From contig JARZZO010000011.1 of NCBI GenBank assembly GCA_030544215.1, forward strand, positions 51,705,587-51,769,586: a DNA stretch of 64,000 bases, read 5' to 3'. The DNA is from Zantedeschia hybrid cultivar. Lineage: Eukaryota; Streptophyta; Magnoliopsida; Alismatales; Araceae. The notes under the pieces are model-generated. The model ran no database searches, was not told the origin of the DNA, and saw only the letters and a program-made list of their open reading frames with translations. The translations under genes were made by a program, and so were the position numbers. Within the stretch, counting starts at the first letter, position 1. Each line of letters opens with the position of its first letter. This document shows, piece by piece, positions 33,006 to 44,761 of this stretch.

Positions 33006-33398
33006 CTGTATAACCCTCAGTTATACAGAACGGGAGATGCCGACAGTCTCCTAGTGGGGATCAGAATCTCAATGACTTGCACTACAGCCTTGTGGACAGC
33101 ACAATAAACTGTAATACAATCAGAGAGCACCCAAGTCATAGGACTTGCAACTCCTTGCAATATCTGATCATGGCTTCGGTCCCCAGAGATTTAATGGCCT
33201 TGTGGATAGTACAACAAACCATTAATTCTGGTCTAAGCTAACCATCATTACGCGACGAGCATAGATTTGTATGCAGCCCTTGTGGATAGCACAACAAAGC
33301 TACATGGTTCCTCTACCCCGATCTATAGGCATCTAATGCCATAGCCACAGTTTCTCCTCCCAATTAAGCAGGCCTTGTGGATAGCACAACAAACCTGC
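33006..33398 (-). repeat. Array of stem-loops with a shared core in the C2 leader
   Basis: Four copies of a 21-base core (plus strand CCTTGTGGATAGCACAACAAA, one to three changes) lie at 33088-33108, 33198-33218, 33278-33298 and 33373-33393. Each is enclosed by different complementary arms: TACAG/CTGTA, TTAATGG/CCATTAA, ATGCAGC/GCTACAT (one mismatch that is a U-G wobble in minus-strand RNA) and GCAGG/CCTGC. The core contains its own TTGTG/CACAA hairpin. A fifth, coreless 8-bp hairpin is at 33006-33013/33021-33028. A decayed core lies near 33629-33643. Confidence 0.92.
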
Positions 33399-34239
33399 CT
33401 AAAGTGATTCGAATCCTATGACTATAACGATGGTGGATCACGCGGTAAGTTCTTAACTACTCACGTTAAGGCTTAGAGTTCATCTGAGGGTATTTAGATA
33501 ACTTTTATCTTGGTCTCTCCTAGGTAATAGTATATAGATATATCGTATATATTTACTAAATACTATAACCTGCTTTGATTCATAATCAAAACAAATCAAT
33601 GCATCTCATACATGTCATTAGTGTGGTCATGGATAGCACAATGGGTTTGACTGGAGCCAACAGTCAAACGCACACACAATCTAACATAACAATTATATTA
33701 GATATCCTGCAAACACAAAGGTAAGAGATCTCCATCTTTTTGCCTTCCTGGTTGCAGTTGTAGATCGTCCTCTCTCCTTCCTCGGTTGCCTCGATCAGAT
33801 TACATTAATTCTAGAATTACATGTAATTAGAAGAGAGCCTTATGGCGAGTACAAGAGAGAGGGAGGTAGAAATACATCGGAGTATGAGAGAGAGAGGTGC
33901 GCAGACCTCTATTTATTAACAATTAATAAACAATCATACATCCACGATCCACACAATCCATTCATCACATGAATAATTAACTAAGTGCATATCTATGACC
34001 ACGGTGTGTTTTAAACATCTCACACATGATTCAGTGCATCATATGGTTAAAATAAAAGAGTTTTCAAAATATGTATAATTTTGCCTTTCAAAAAACTGGG
34101 ATCCAATCAAAATTGGTATTTGAATTTCGAAAACTCATTTTATTAACTTAACATGCAATTAAATCTAAATTTAAAAGCATTAAACACACATCACATGTGC
34201 ACACACTCCAAATTAATAATTTCAGATTATTTCATGCAA

Positions 34240-34760
34240 ATTAGAACAATTCTAATAATGTAACACTTAGATTAAATCCCCTTTAATAATCTAACAATTA
34301 GATTATTAATAACTAATCTAACTCTTAGACCAGTTCAACAAAGTTAATTAACAATATAACACTTAAATTATTAATTAACTCTAATTATTAATTAACTACT
34401 AATCTAACTTTTAGATTAGTTAATTAATATTAATTAGTAATTTAACACTTAAATTATTAATTAACACTAATTAATTAATAACTATAATCTAACAATTAGA
34501 TTAGAAGATTAATGTTAATCATTAATTTAACCCTTAAATTAATAAGTAACAATAATAATTAAAGACTACTAATTTAACATTTAAATCAGTCATTTAAGTT
34601 AATTATTAATTTAACAATTAAATTAACAACTAACTCAAATTGATAATTAACAATTAGATGTATTAATAATTAGTAATCTAATAATTAGATTAATAATTAT
34701 TAACCATTAATTTTAACTCTTAAAATTAGATAAATTAAGGTCAATAATTAATTTAACACT
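34240..34760 (-). repeat. AT-rich array of short perfect hairpins in the C2 leader
   Basis: This is the counterpart of 16200-17165 in C1. Examples are stems 34399-34407/34411-34419 (9 bp, 3-base loop) and 34674-34681/34685-34692 (8 bp, 3-base loop). Roughly ten further palindromes have TAA...TTA next to the loop. Confidence 0.8.
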
Positions 34761-35384
34761 TAAACTAATATTAACCTCAATTAATCCACAACTAATTGCT
34801 AATTAATAAATCCGGGCGGTTCGCCTGAACCCCTTCTTCCCCAAACGCCCAACATTGCAAGTTGCAGGAAACCCTAGGGTTCCCACCCCGGCGGCGCCGA
34901 CCGCCGAGCTCCGCCCCCCCCCCCGGCGGGCGCCGGCCCCGCCGGCGATGCCCCCCGGCGCCGGCAGGGTCGCCGGCGGTGGCCAAAATAATAGCCAGCC
35001 GAGCCCTCCAAAACCCCTAGAAATCAGATTTTTCAGGTTTTAATACCAACTTTGGGCTCGATATTGCAGCTCTTCGAGGCCACCCTGGCGCCGGCTATCA
35101 TGCCCGATGGATAGTGATGACTATCACCAAGAGATCCAGAGATCTAACCCGCCATCCCAATGCTTGGGAGGCATGTACGAAGCCGCCAAAGTACCCGGGT
35201 TCATCATCTCATGAAGAACTCCGAAAACCCCAAAATAAAATCCGAAAAATCACAGAAAAATAATCAAATTATTTGTGTTCATCTTATGAACACTATTCCG
35301 TCATTTTAATCGGATTAAACGCATGGAATAACTCAAGAAAAATTAATTTCGGAAACCGAAACGGGACGAGAAACAGTGGAACCT

Positions 35385-35397
35385 AGCTCTGATACCG
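35385..35397 (-). other. Primer binding site of C2 (initiator tRNA-Met type)
   Basis: On the minus strand GGTATCAGAGCT follows the 5' LTR after a short spacer. It matches the standard copia primer site except for its first base, which is C and not T. Confidence 0.8.
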
Positions 35398-35398
35398 C

Positions 35399-36545
35399 TG
35401 TTGGGTTTTCTCGGGTTTCTCCGGATCGCTCACGCAGCGGAAAATAAAATATTACAGTGGTCCGTTCCTGTTTTGAAAAACTAAAAACAACGATTATCGG
35501 ATAATCGATTCTCACCGTGTGCGGATTCGAATCCCCAACCATTCGGTTCTGTCGGTGCGACACCGTAAGCCGCGCAAGCGCCCGGCCTCTAGCGAAGTCC
35601 ACGCGATCCTCCCCGCGACGGATATCCTCGCGTTCCTCGTTCTTCGCAGCCCACGAAACCTCCGCCGGTCGCCGCAACGATCGCCGCAACGCGCGGACGA
35701 TTTCCCGTCGAACGGGATTCGGAGAAGCGGCGGAGTAGATCTGGATCTGTCTGGACGCCAGAGAGAGAGAGAAATTGAGGAGGGGCGGCTAGGGTTAGCA
35801 GCAGCTTGGCCTGCTCAGCCTGTTCGCTATGTTTTATACTAACCGCGTGATTTTTCATAAAAACCCCCGGTTTGTATAAAACCCACTTATTTATCCATCG
35901 CCTTGAGAATCATTTGCGTGTGACCCTCTAGCCCCAAGTACCAGTCCAGTTAATGGCCCAACAAGCCCAGTGACTCCTCACTGGCTTTATTAATCAATTA
36001 ATAACCCTTTATTAATTAATTAATCAATCGAATTGATGTCGCACATCGAATTCGACCGGGCCTCCGATCACGTTGGGTGCCAAGCAACACCGCGTGAACC
36101 CGGAAGGTATTGGAGTTAAGTAACCCACTGTTGGAACCTTTCCGCCAACAGTTACCGCGTGGATATAATCCTTCATTCGTACAATGCTCTCGAGTCAACT
36201 CAGGGTATGGCGAGCTGTCAAACCCTAACCGGTCGACTCACTTTGGATTGGATGCCGCTGATGAATATCGGAAAACTCCTTTCCCGATATTATCGTCCGC
36301 CCTGGCCAGGGACTTTCGCGCATCCTTCCTAGAGCATTTTCCCTCCAAGTACCGAGAGCGAATGATTCCTTATTGACACACAATTCCCTTCGACGGTATT
36401 CCGTTGTACCCAATCTTTGGCCTATTAGAATCCCGTGGCTAGAGATTCGTAAACCAAGGTCAAAGCACAGAAGTCCACCGACAAGGTGTCCTTGGTGTCT
36501 CAGGTCCGAGGACCATCCACGCAACTGTGGCAATAGAATCAAGCT
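35399..36545 (-). repeat. Truncated 5' LTR of C2
   Basis: The LTR matches the 3' LTR from its primer-site end for about 1145 bp, then stops at AATCAAGCT (36545), where the 3' LTR continues for about 415 bp. The missing part is the U3 start, including its terminal TGTTAG. The sequence beyond is P1 leader, beginning TAAAG, the same five bases found at the other end of the element. Confidence 0.88.
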
Positions 36546-36964
36546 TAAAGGCCATTGGTCTTGCCTAGGTCGCAGGTCATCCGGGTCAGAAGCCCACTCT
36601 CCTACAACTTAGGATCCATGAACCTTTCTTAGCACATGTGACTCTCTCCGATTGAAGCAGTCCCTCTCTTTCGGACTAGGGTTGCTTGTGTTAAGGCCTC
36701 TGTAAGTCCCCAAATGTAAGGATTTGCTCCTTGCTCATCAGGCTAGTTTTGTCATCAAGAAGTCCTAGATTAGCTTGGCCATTGGTTGTGAGTTGAATGA
36801 AAGCCATAAAGAATAACGGAGGACACCAAATTGAAAGTTGGATCACCCCTATTTGAGTGCACTACCTCCTATGAAAACTCATTTAATTCAATAAGAAACA
36901 CCTAAATAACCGTGAGCACTCATTTGGTATTGTTGTACAAAATTACTTTTAAACACATCACTAA
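36546..36964 (+). other. Leader of P1, right part
   Basis: This is the untranslated leader between C2 and the first gag frame of P1. No repeats or coding domain are recognised. Confidence 0.55.
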
Positions 36965-38800
36965 TTGTTTCCGAACTTGACGCTTCGTTCAAGTAAAATT
37001 GTGGAAATGGCTTACACATATGACAATATTTTTGACTGTGCAGATGACACTCATAATTCCCTTCATCAAAGACAACCTAATCCTAAAGATCCCCAATATG
37101 ATCAATGCAATCCCACTTCAGGATATTACATTCAATCTCAAGTTCATGCTCTTGATTCTGAACCAAACCTGAATTCTACTAATGAGGCTCAGGATACCAA
37201 CGAGTATTCATCTTCTGCCCCACCGACAGATCTGGTCTCTGCCTTAGGCATTCTTGCCTCCCATCTGGACCCTCAACAGGTTGAGGCAATCCAAGCGATC
37301 CTAAAGGGGAAAGCCCCTACTGTCTCCTCTAAGTCACTGAAACAATCTACTCAGATGTCTACTCAAGCTCCTATTCAAGCTATAGAAGGCTTCTATATTT
37401 CTTCTCAGCAACAAATAGGACAATAATAATCCATATTATGGTATCCTTCTAGACCACAGAGTCCTATAATCCATAAGGCCTTCCCACAAGGCGGAAACTC
37501 TACTAAGAAACCTTATCATCCAGCATGTCCATAATACTACCCTAAGGATCCAAGAAGCCTCCCTACTGTCAAACCCACCACCCAAAATGACCCGTTGACT
37601 CAGGCTCTCCTGTCAAAACTCAACAAGATGAATGAGCAATATAAGCATTTGAAAGTTGGTTGATACAAGGGAAACACCTGAAATTTCAGTTCCAATTCTC
37701 CCAATTTTCCACTTGCCTCCATCAGAAATGCTAGTCTAAAAGAAGTAAAATCGGACAGGAAACCCATTCATTCATTTCAAGGATTTCTTTATGAATCCTC
37801 ATTCTGACAAAGTGACAAAAGGTCTCTAACTTTCTTGTTTAAGAGGTCCTTGGAAGGTGCCACCCTGGAATGGTTCTTCTTACTGGAACCATCCGAGGCT
37901 AAATATTTTGATTTGGTTCAAAGGAAATTTCTCTAGAGGTATAAGGACGGAGTCGGCCCGTCCCTTTCAGTTACGAACCTGGTGTCTAAGAAAATGAAGG
38001 CTGATGAAGACTTCACCACCTATACTGACAGGTAGCGATCCATGGCTGTAAAGGTGAAGAAACATTTGTTAGAATTTGAATAAGTGAAAATGATCGTTCC
38101 CAATTCAACACCATAGTATGAAATTGTCTTGGCTTTGAACAAATTGGCAACAATGGATGAGCTCTATAAGAGGGCACGTTACATTCAGATGGTACTCAAA
38201 GAGACGTCCTTCATGACCATGTTTGAACTATCCAAACCAAATAGACCACCGCCTAGGAAAATCAACATTGCCCCTAATTCATCCAACCAAGGACCTACCA
38301 CCGAAGGTACTATTACCAACTAGCAGGTCAACTCCATGAACAACCCTTCCTTTTTCAGAAACAAGCTCCCTAGTTTAGCAATCAAAGGTTCCCCCGGTAG
38401 TAGGCATATAGGTAGCCCCAAGGCTAACAACCCCCTTTATTACCCCACAAAAACCTCTCAACCCCACAAGATTCCCAGCAGAACTATAACTAAGTACCCC
38501 CTCCCTCTAACTACAACCAGCAATGAAAACCTCCAGGGCCAAAAAGAACCCAATACTAATCCTTACCTGAGTTAATGTCTAATATCTTCAACACCCTAAT
38601 GGCCGATAATGCCCTCACATCGCGAAAGGAGAGAACAATATGGCCTAAGAATGCAAACATGACAAGATACTATATGTTTCATAAATAGTTCGGTCACACC
38701 ATTGATGTCTGTTTTCAATTTAAAGATTACATCCATGACCTTAATGACCTAGGAGGCATTAAATGAGAAAGTATATCTCTACACTGAAGGCTAGGAGACC
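36965..38800 (+). pseudogene. Gag of P1, degenerate
   Basis: An open N-terminal piece (36965-37426, 153 codons) is rich in glutamine, asparagine and proline and has no clear domain. The capsid-like region at about 37740-38330 is broken by several stops and shifts. Its parts align with the P2 gag, for example the late piece at 38129-38323, where LNKLATMDELYKRA matches the P2 LSQLHTFAQLYNRA. A decayed zinc knuckle follows at about 38650-38720, with GHTIDVC...DYIHDLNDL. It matches the P2 knuckle, but the first cysteine is arginine. The order after the leader and before protease supports gag. Confidence 0.7.
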
Positions 38801-39663
38801 ACAACAACAATAACAACAATCAGTTCAACAGGCGCCGGCTCAGCAAGTGGCCCCACAACAGGCGGACATGGGAATGTATAGAACTCTCTTCTAGAACATC
38901 AGCCGAACCAACATGTTGCCCCCACTTCACCCATGGGCAATCTGAAGTAGATAGAGGTCAAGACTGCCAAGTTGAAGATGCTTCCTCCATTTGTTCCACT
39001 AGCCACCAAGCAAAGGTTTTTCCCCCTATCCCACCACTGAAGCCTTTCACCACGTCACTGCCTCAACTCTCACGCCCCCTTATCTGCATACCACAACCAC
39101 CATCCCGAGGCCATGCACCACGAAACACATCTTCGGCTTCACCTCAACCAACAAAGCTCCTCATCATTATGCCAACCCCCAACAACTGAATTGCACCATT
39201 GTCTCAGTCCAGCAATTGAATCGTGTCTCCACTTGATTCACATCTCATGCCCTCCAAACTGCTCCTATGCATCCCTTCACCTATGCCACTGGCCACAAGC
39301 ATACCACCACCATCCAACCCCCTCGTCCGCATTTGTACACCTTCATCGTGCCAACGCCATCCATACCTAGCATACTACCACCAAGCAAACCCATATTAAA
39401 CCCTTGGTTGCCGTAACATCCATTGCTACAGAAGCATCCTTCTCCTCCTCATCCGATGAGCCCCAATGCTTGACGCTCCGAAGCGGGAGTATTTTTCACA
39501 AAATATTCTGTTAGTCCACCACTCTGGAGAACCAACTACCTTATGATCAAGACGAGCAAGCCATTGAATAGAGTGTCCCGGGGACACAGTATGACTTGTT
39601 GGAACACCTAGACGAGACACCGACCCAGATTTCCATTTTGGAATTAATAAAGAGATTCCGATC
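38801..39663 (+). pseudogene. Gag-protease linker of P1, proline-rich
   Basis: The stretch is rich in CCACC and CAACA words and holds short open pieces without domains (for example 39113-39370). It lies between zinc knuckle and protease, and a variable linker is normal in this group. Nothing else is seen. Confidence 0.45.
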
Positions 39664-40143
39664 TTGTCAGAGACTTTGATGGGATATTTGCAAAAAGTTA
39701 TGATTAATGAGGATCTTCCAGTAGAGAAGATTGCTTCTGTTCTGGCACCCGTGAGTGATCAACCTTCCATTTCATTCCACTGTTTTGAACTGGCGTCTCT
39801 TGCAGCTCAAAGAGTGGCCCTGAGTATTACTATGAACATACGCCAGATTGCCATAGGTAACTATTTGATTGACACTGGCGGCTCTATTAATGTTTTGCCT
39901 CCCAGTACACTCAAACTGTTAAAGATCTCAGAGAAAGAGTTGATGCCTTCCCCCATTTCAGTTATGGCATATGAGAACACTGCAAGGTTTCCACTGGGCA
40001 TGGTCACTTTAAAGGTAGAATTGGGTCTAGTCTCCCTCACTACAGAATTTCACATTCTTGAGATTCATCCGTCTTTGAAAGGCATCCTTGGCCGCCCCAA
40101 TATCAAAGCTCTTGACACCATCCCCTCTACAAATCACCAGTGA
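39664..40143 (+). pseudogene. Aspartic protease of P1, active-site triplet retained
   Basis: An open segment of 159 codons carries the retropepsin fold landmarks: the active site LIDTGGSINVLP (DTG encoded at 39871-39879), a flap-like ISVMAYENT region and the terminal ILGRPNIKALD. In this group the protease releases Gag and polymerase from the precursor. It is the best preserved coding part of P1. The flanking gag and RT are broken, so it is listed as part of a dead element, although the segment itself has no stop. The P2 homologue at about 62740 has DIS in place of DTG. Confidence 0.82.
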
Positions 40144-40319
40144 CTTAAGTTTTCCTTCAAGGGGTGAGTTGTGAAGGTCACAAGCATGCCCATTCTTGCC
40201 ACCACACATACCTTCATTGTTAATCCTATACCGCTGGTCTGCCCAATTCAGAAGCTTGTGCTATCCCTTCTAGACGCGTACCAGCTCTCTGTTGATCCTT
40301 TAATACCCAAGGCTCTTTC

Positions 40320-40440
40320 TCCATCACCCGTGTCGATGCCGAAAAGGAGACAACACTTGGACACCCTAGGGTGGTACATAATGCTTAAAATTGGATATCA
40401 TCCTGGAGAAGACTGGGAGCCCAATTGCAAGGCAGACTAA
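40320..40440 (+). pseudogene. G-patch-like segment of P1
   Basis: After the protease, in another frame, the translation reads LGWYIMLKIGYHPGEDW, which resembles the glycine-rich G-patch found after protease in many Tat-group elements. The usual GLG that follows is lost. P2 has a better preserved version at 63198-63266. Confidence 0.6.
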
Positions 40441-40566
40441 AACCCATCAAGGATAAGAGGCTCATCCTTGGGAGCGGTCTAGGATACAAGCCAAAAGTCA
40501 TTAGAAGAAAGATAACCTAGCAAGTTGAAGTGAGAATGGCAATAAAGTCTGAAAAATCATGGTCAC

Positions 40567-42621
40567 TGATCGTTCCAAATTGTGCGTCGTTAAACACTCA
40601 TGAGAATGTTCAATCTAAATTTATTCGGCTCATTTAAATCAGATTTTGGAAATTTAATAATGGTGAGTTCGAGTGGATCCACAGGGAATTAAGATTTTAA
40701 TTTCGAAAACCTTAGATTTTAATTATCTAGAAAAATTGGGAATTTGAATTGATTAATTAACTATCTAATTAAATTAAATTAAATTAACGAATTAAACTAA
40801 CCTAATTTTTAAAAAGCACAAATACCACCCCATTTAAAATTGAGAAGAGAGAGAAATTAACAACATGTTGTAAAAATAGCAAAACTTCTAAATTGAACTA
40901 ATCAAGTTTTAAACAATAAGAATTAATTAAACACTAACAACTTAACTTAACTTAACTAAATTAAACTAAAGCAAAGTAATAGATTATTAAAACAAATTGC
41001 AACAGAGTGGTGGAAGTAGGCAAGTGCGGCTAGCAGCAAGCTTTTGTGGGAACTTTGTAGAAACTGCCGGCGCAATGGACCGAGGTGAGAAAGTGGTGCA
41101 GTGGACCGCTGGTGGCTGCTGCGTGGAAAGCTTTAGGTTGCTGGAGGATGCTGACTGGTGGAGGTGCAGGGAGTTGCTTGGGCGTGTCTGCATGCAGGTA
41201 GACGTGTATGCTGGAGGAGCTTGCCGGCAACGTGGAGGATAGGAGGAGGTGCTGCTTGAATGCGCTGGAGGGCTGCTGTGAATGCCGCTTGGTGGATGCT
41301 GCTGCCGGGCTTCAGCAGACGTGAAGAGCTTCAGGTGTGGTTGCAGCGTGGGGGCCGTCGGTGGCTTGCATGCATGCCGGCGCGTGGACGTGGAGGAGGT
41401 TGCAGCACGCATGCATGTGGAGCTTGGACGGCTGGCTGCTGGTGCGTTGCCGGCTACGTGGACATGGAGGCTGGGCGCTTGCAGCAGGGTGCTGGTGCGG
41501 CGTAGATGGCTGTGTGCAGGTTTGCAGGAGCTTCACCGCAAGGGCGCTGGAGGCTGCTGCATGCATGGAAGAGAGATCGAGAGAGAGAGAATAGAGGGAG
41601 AGAAAGAGAGAAACCGAGAGAGGGAGAACCGGGAGAGGGAAAACCGGGAGAGGGAATAGGGGCTGCTGGGAAAACAGAGACGCAGGAGGAGAAAGAGGGT
41701 TGCGGGGAGGAGGAATAGAAGAGAGAGAGCAAGAGAAACCGAGGGAGAAAGAGAGAGGAGGAGGAGCCGGCTGGAGAGGAGAATCCGAGAGAGAGAGGGC
41801 TGGGACAGGTTGAGAAGAGGAAGAGAACGTGGGAGGCTGCTGCGGCTGGGAGGAAGAGAGGGACTAAGCGAGAGAGAGAGGTGTGGGAGAGAGAAGAAAA
41901 TAAAGGAGAGGAAGAGGAAACTGGAGAAGGAGGAGGATTCGGAATTGGAGAGAGAATCTGTGCGTGGGAAAAACTTGGAGAAGGAGAGGGACGTGGGATG
42001 AATATATAGAGAGGAAGAGAGAGTCGTAGGAAAGAGAGAGGAAAGTGTGTGGCGGGAGAGAGGGAAAGAGAGAGAGAAAAGGAAACAGAGAGGAGAGAAG
42101 GGAAACAGTGAAGATTCTTTTTTTTAAAAAAACGAAAAGGAAGGTTTTCAAAAAAAAGAAAGTGGGGGAAGGGACGGCTGGTTTTTCTTGGATTCTTTGG
42201 ATAAGAATTAGGGCAATATTAGGACATCAAATTACATTTTTACCCCTGCTTTAATCTTTTGGACAAAATAACGTCGAATTTATTGAAATTCGGACCCAAG
42301 ACCTCCCCCAAATTTCCGGAAACTCCACCAGCTGCACTGCATCATCGGTATATCCTGTTCACATTAAATAAATATAAATTAGCACATTATCGTAAAAATA
42401 TCATTATATTTATTTATTTCGTCTCGATTTTGTCGAAAAATCGCAAATGCGCTATACTCCATTAATCACATGAAATGACGATGTTTTTAAGTCAGAATTT
42501 GACGAAATTGGTACCGTTGGACTTGGTACGCAATTATCTATCATTTCATGCTATTTTACAGATAAAAACGTGAGTATGACGCGTATGATTGCCTTTAAAT
42601 GATCAATTTAACACTTTATCA
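40567..42621 (-). mobile_element. Solo LTR S2, inverted relative of S1
   Basis: The 2055-bp unit has ends TGATCGTTCC and CTTTATCA. It is the same family as S1 in the opposite orientation. The flanks are GTCAC (40562-40566) and GTTAC (42622-42626), a 5-bp duplication with one mismatch. It contains the same GC-rich block (about 40990-41560) and a purine-rich GAGAGA tract (about 41570-42130). It lies in P1 between the G-patch and RT. Open frames inside the purine- and GC-rich parts are low-complexity artefacts. Confidence 0.85.
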
Positions 42622-42626
42622 GTTAC

Positions 42627-43880
42627 TCCTCATGAAGAGAATCGGAACCGCTTACGTAGACTCTTTGCAATCATTTCACCAAGGACGCTATAACACAGCA
42701 TGGGGAGGATAATATCGTTGTTATTACATCTCAGTTCGATCTCTATGATGTTCATTGGTGGCAGTAGGCATCATGCCATGTCACTTCATTGCTCACATAT
42801 CAGTCTCTAGAGGCTCTAAGGCCTCTCAAAAGAAGGAAGATAGATAATCGAAATGTGAATGGTATGGATGGTCTGACATGTGGTATCTCTATATTGTGCT
42901 GAATCACTTATTTCCATTATCCACTGAGTCGGAGCCACCTCTACTTGCTAATGACATGGTTGAAAGGTCAGGCACCATTTTTGATAAGAGAATTCTACTG
43001 ACTAATGATGCTGATGTGGGTGAGCCTGATGGGCCCTACCAAGAAGGCTTAACTATAGACAAGCTTTGGCATGACACTTATCCCACTCATGTTTTTACAT
43101 TCCATACTCTTTTTCGTACTTTGCTGCTGATGCATAATTGGACCCGCCTACTGACAGAGGACCTCCCTCGTACTTCTCCAATCTTGGTCACTATCAATCC
43201 ATCACTCCTAAGGCCTCAGATTTCTCTCAATTTAGAGGATCTCTATAACAAGATCTAAGACATTCTTCTCTATGATTCCCTAAATTACTTGGCCATGGTG
43301 ACATTTTCTCCTCCTTCATACTGCCCTATTCATCATTGATTTATGATTGAAAATTCAAAAAAGCAAAATCCTATATTCCCAACTAGATCTGAAATCTTCA
43401 TCGAAGAAACCTCATACTTCACATCCGAGTGCACGCCGTCATACGGCCACTCATCCAAGGTCCTCTGAATGATTTACTCTACCCTTCCTTTAAGGAAAAT
43501 TTTCCTGTATCCTCCCTTGTACCCCATGATATCTCATCTTCCTTTGCAAGTCAGGCTAGTGAAGTTAGCGAGTCTAGTGAAACTAGGATTAGGCCAATTA
43601 GGAAGTCTAGGAAATCCAAGGGTAGACAAATTCTATTTAGATATTGAAATGATCTAGCCATTAGGTGCAAGGCTTGCTCACAAATCCCTTAGCTTTTAGA
43701 GAATCTCATTCACCTTTCAGAAGAATGTGAAGACTTTGATAACATTGATGATGGCTATAGGGTATTTGGGCTCTTGCATGATAAGGACCCCAAGGTGAAG
43801 AGGAGTATGAGGACGCAGCCGATGCACATGCTAGTAAAGTGAAGAGATTTGATGAACCTTTGGTCGTTATAGAAGAGCTC
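42627..43880 (+). pseudogene. Spacer of P1 between G-patch and RT
   Basis: The region has two open pieces without recognisable domains, at 42878-43258 (126 codons) and 43429-43647 (72 codons, with a basic RKSRKSKGR tail). They lie where Tat elements have a variable stretch between protease and RT. P2 has a comparable uncharacterised stretch after its G-patch (from 63300), but I could not align the two. I assign no function. Confidence 0.4.
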
Positions 43881-44761
43881 ACAAAGAACTCAATTTGAGT
43901 ACCAAAGAAGAACCTAGGATTGTCCTCATAAGTAGTAACCTTTCCCCGTCAAATGAGGAGGCACTGGTTAGGGTTCTAAGAGATTACAAGGACAAATTCT
44001 CCATAGTTATGAAGATATATCGGGTCTAGATTCTTCCTTGGTGGAGCATAGATTGACCTTGAAGCCAAGAGATAGCTCGATTAAGCAGAAGTTAAGGTGA
44101 TTCCACCCGCAAATGACTTTAAAGATGAAAGAAGAGGTCGATAAGTTGCATAAAGTCAAATTCATTAAGGTTGTCCTCCATCCACAATGGGTGGCTAATA
44201 TTATTTCAGTTATGAAGAAGGATGGAAGAGTCAGAATTTGCATTGATTTTTAAGCTCTCAACTGATCGTGTCTTAAGGATGACTTCCCCCTCCCTCACAC
44301 TGATGTGCTGATTGATAATATCGCTAGCTATGAGACTCTTTCCTTTATAGATGACTTTTATGGATATAATTAGATATGCTTGGCAAAAGAAGATCAGAAG
44401 AAGACTTCTTTCACTACACCATAGGGAACGTGTTGTTATGTGGTCATGTCCTTTGGTCGGAAGATTGTTGGTGCCACTTATCAGAGGGTGACGATGGCCA
44501 TATTCTATGACATGATGCACGCATATTCGGAGGTGTGCGTGAATGACTTGCTTGCGAAGTCTAGAACTAGGGCCCAACATGCCAAAGTTCTTGCCAAGGT
44601 CCTATAGAGGTCAAGAGAGTATAATTTAAAGATGAATAAGAAGAAGTGCATATTTGGTGTCTCTTCGGGGAAGTTATTGAGATTCATAGTAAGCAAATGG
44701 CGTATTGATATTGATATCAATAAAGTCAAGGCCATCAAAACCAGCATTCTTTAAACCAAAG
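43881..44761 (+). pseudogene. Reverse transcriptase of P1, cut by P2
   Basis: A pre-RT acidic region and the RT palm can be read over several frames. Landmarks are KMKEEVDKLHKVKFI, MKKDGRVRICIDF, PLPHTDVLID, a VMSFGRK version of the usual VMPFGL, and a catalytic site that reads CVNDLL in place of YVDDII. It ends in KAIKT, just before the point where RNase H should start. At 44762 the sequence changes to the start of the P2 LTR. The rest of P1 must lie beyond the right edge of the window. The catalytic change and stops show it is inactive. Confidence 0.75.

Larger units (their letters stand above)
32896..35384 (-). other. Long structured leader of C2
   Basis: About 2.5 kb separate the primer site from the gag-protease frame. 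In minus-strand order it holds a GC-rich block (about 35100-34840), an AT-rich hairpin array (about 34760-34240), a segment with pyrimidine-rich sequence on the minus strand near 33880, and the shared-core stem-loop array (33398-33006). The same order is present in C1. No reading frame of note is present. Confidence 0.75.
27905..36545 (-). mobile_element. Ty1/copia-type LTR retrotransposon C2, 5' LTR truncated
   Basis: C2 is a minus-strand copia element of 8641 bp with a complete 3' LTR (27905-29460), polypurine tract, RT-RNase H, integrase, protease and gag remnants, a long structured leader, primer site and a 5' LTR that stops after 1147 bp. TAAAG occurs on both sides (27900-27904 and 36546-36550), so the truncated end may be the original insertion end. 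Its LTRs and leader are relatives of those of C1 and C3 but form a distinct subfamily. Domain order and RT type fit the Tork/Angela-TAR side of copia; that finer label is tentative. It lies in the leader of P1. Confidence 0.88.

Noticed and set aside
40987..42254. Dense set of open frames on both strands
   Set aside because: They sit in the inverted S2 copy of the same low-complexity LTR blocks and are not conserved as proteins in S1.
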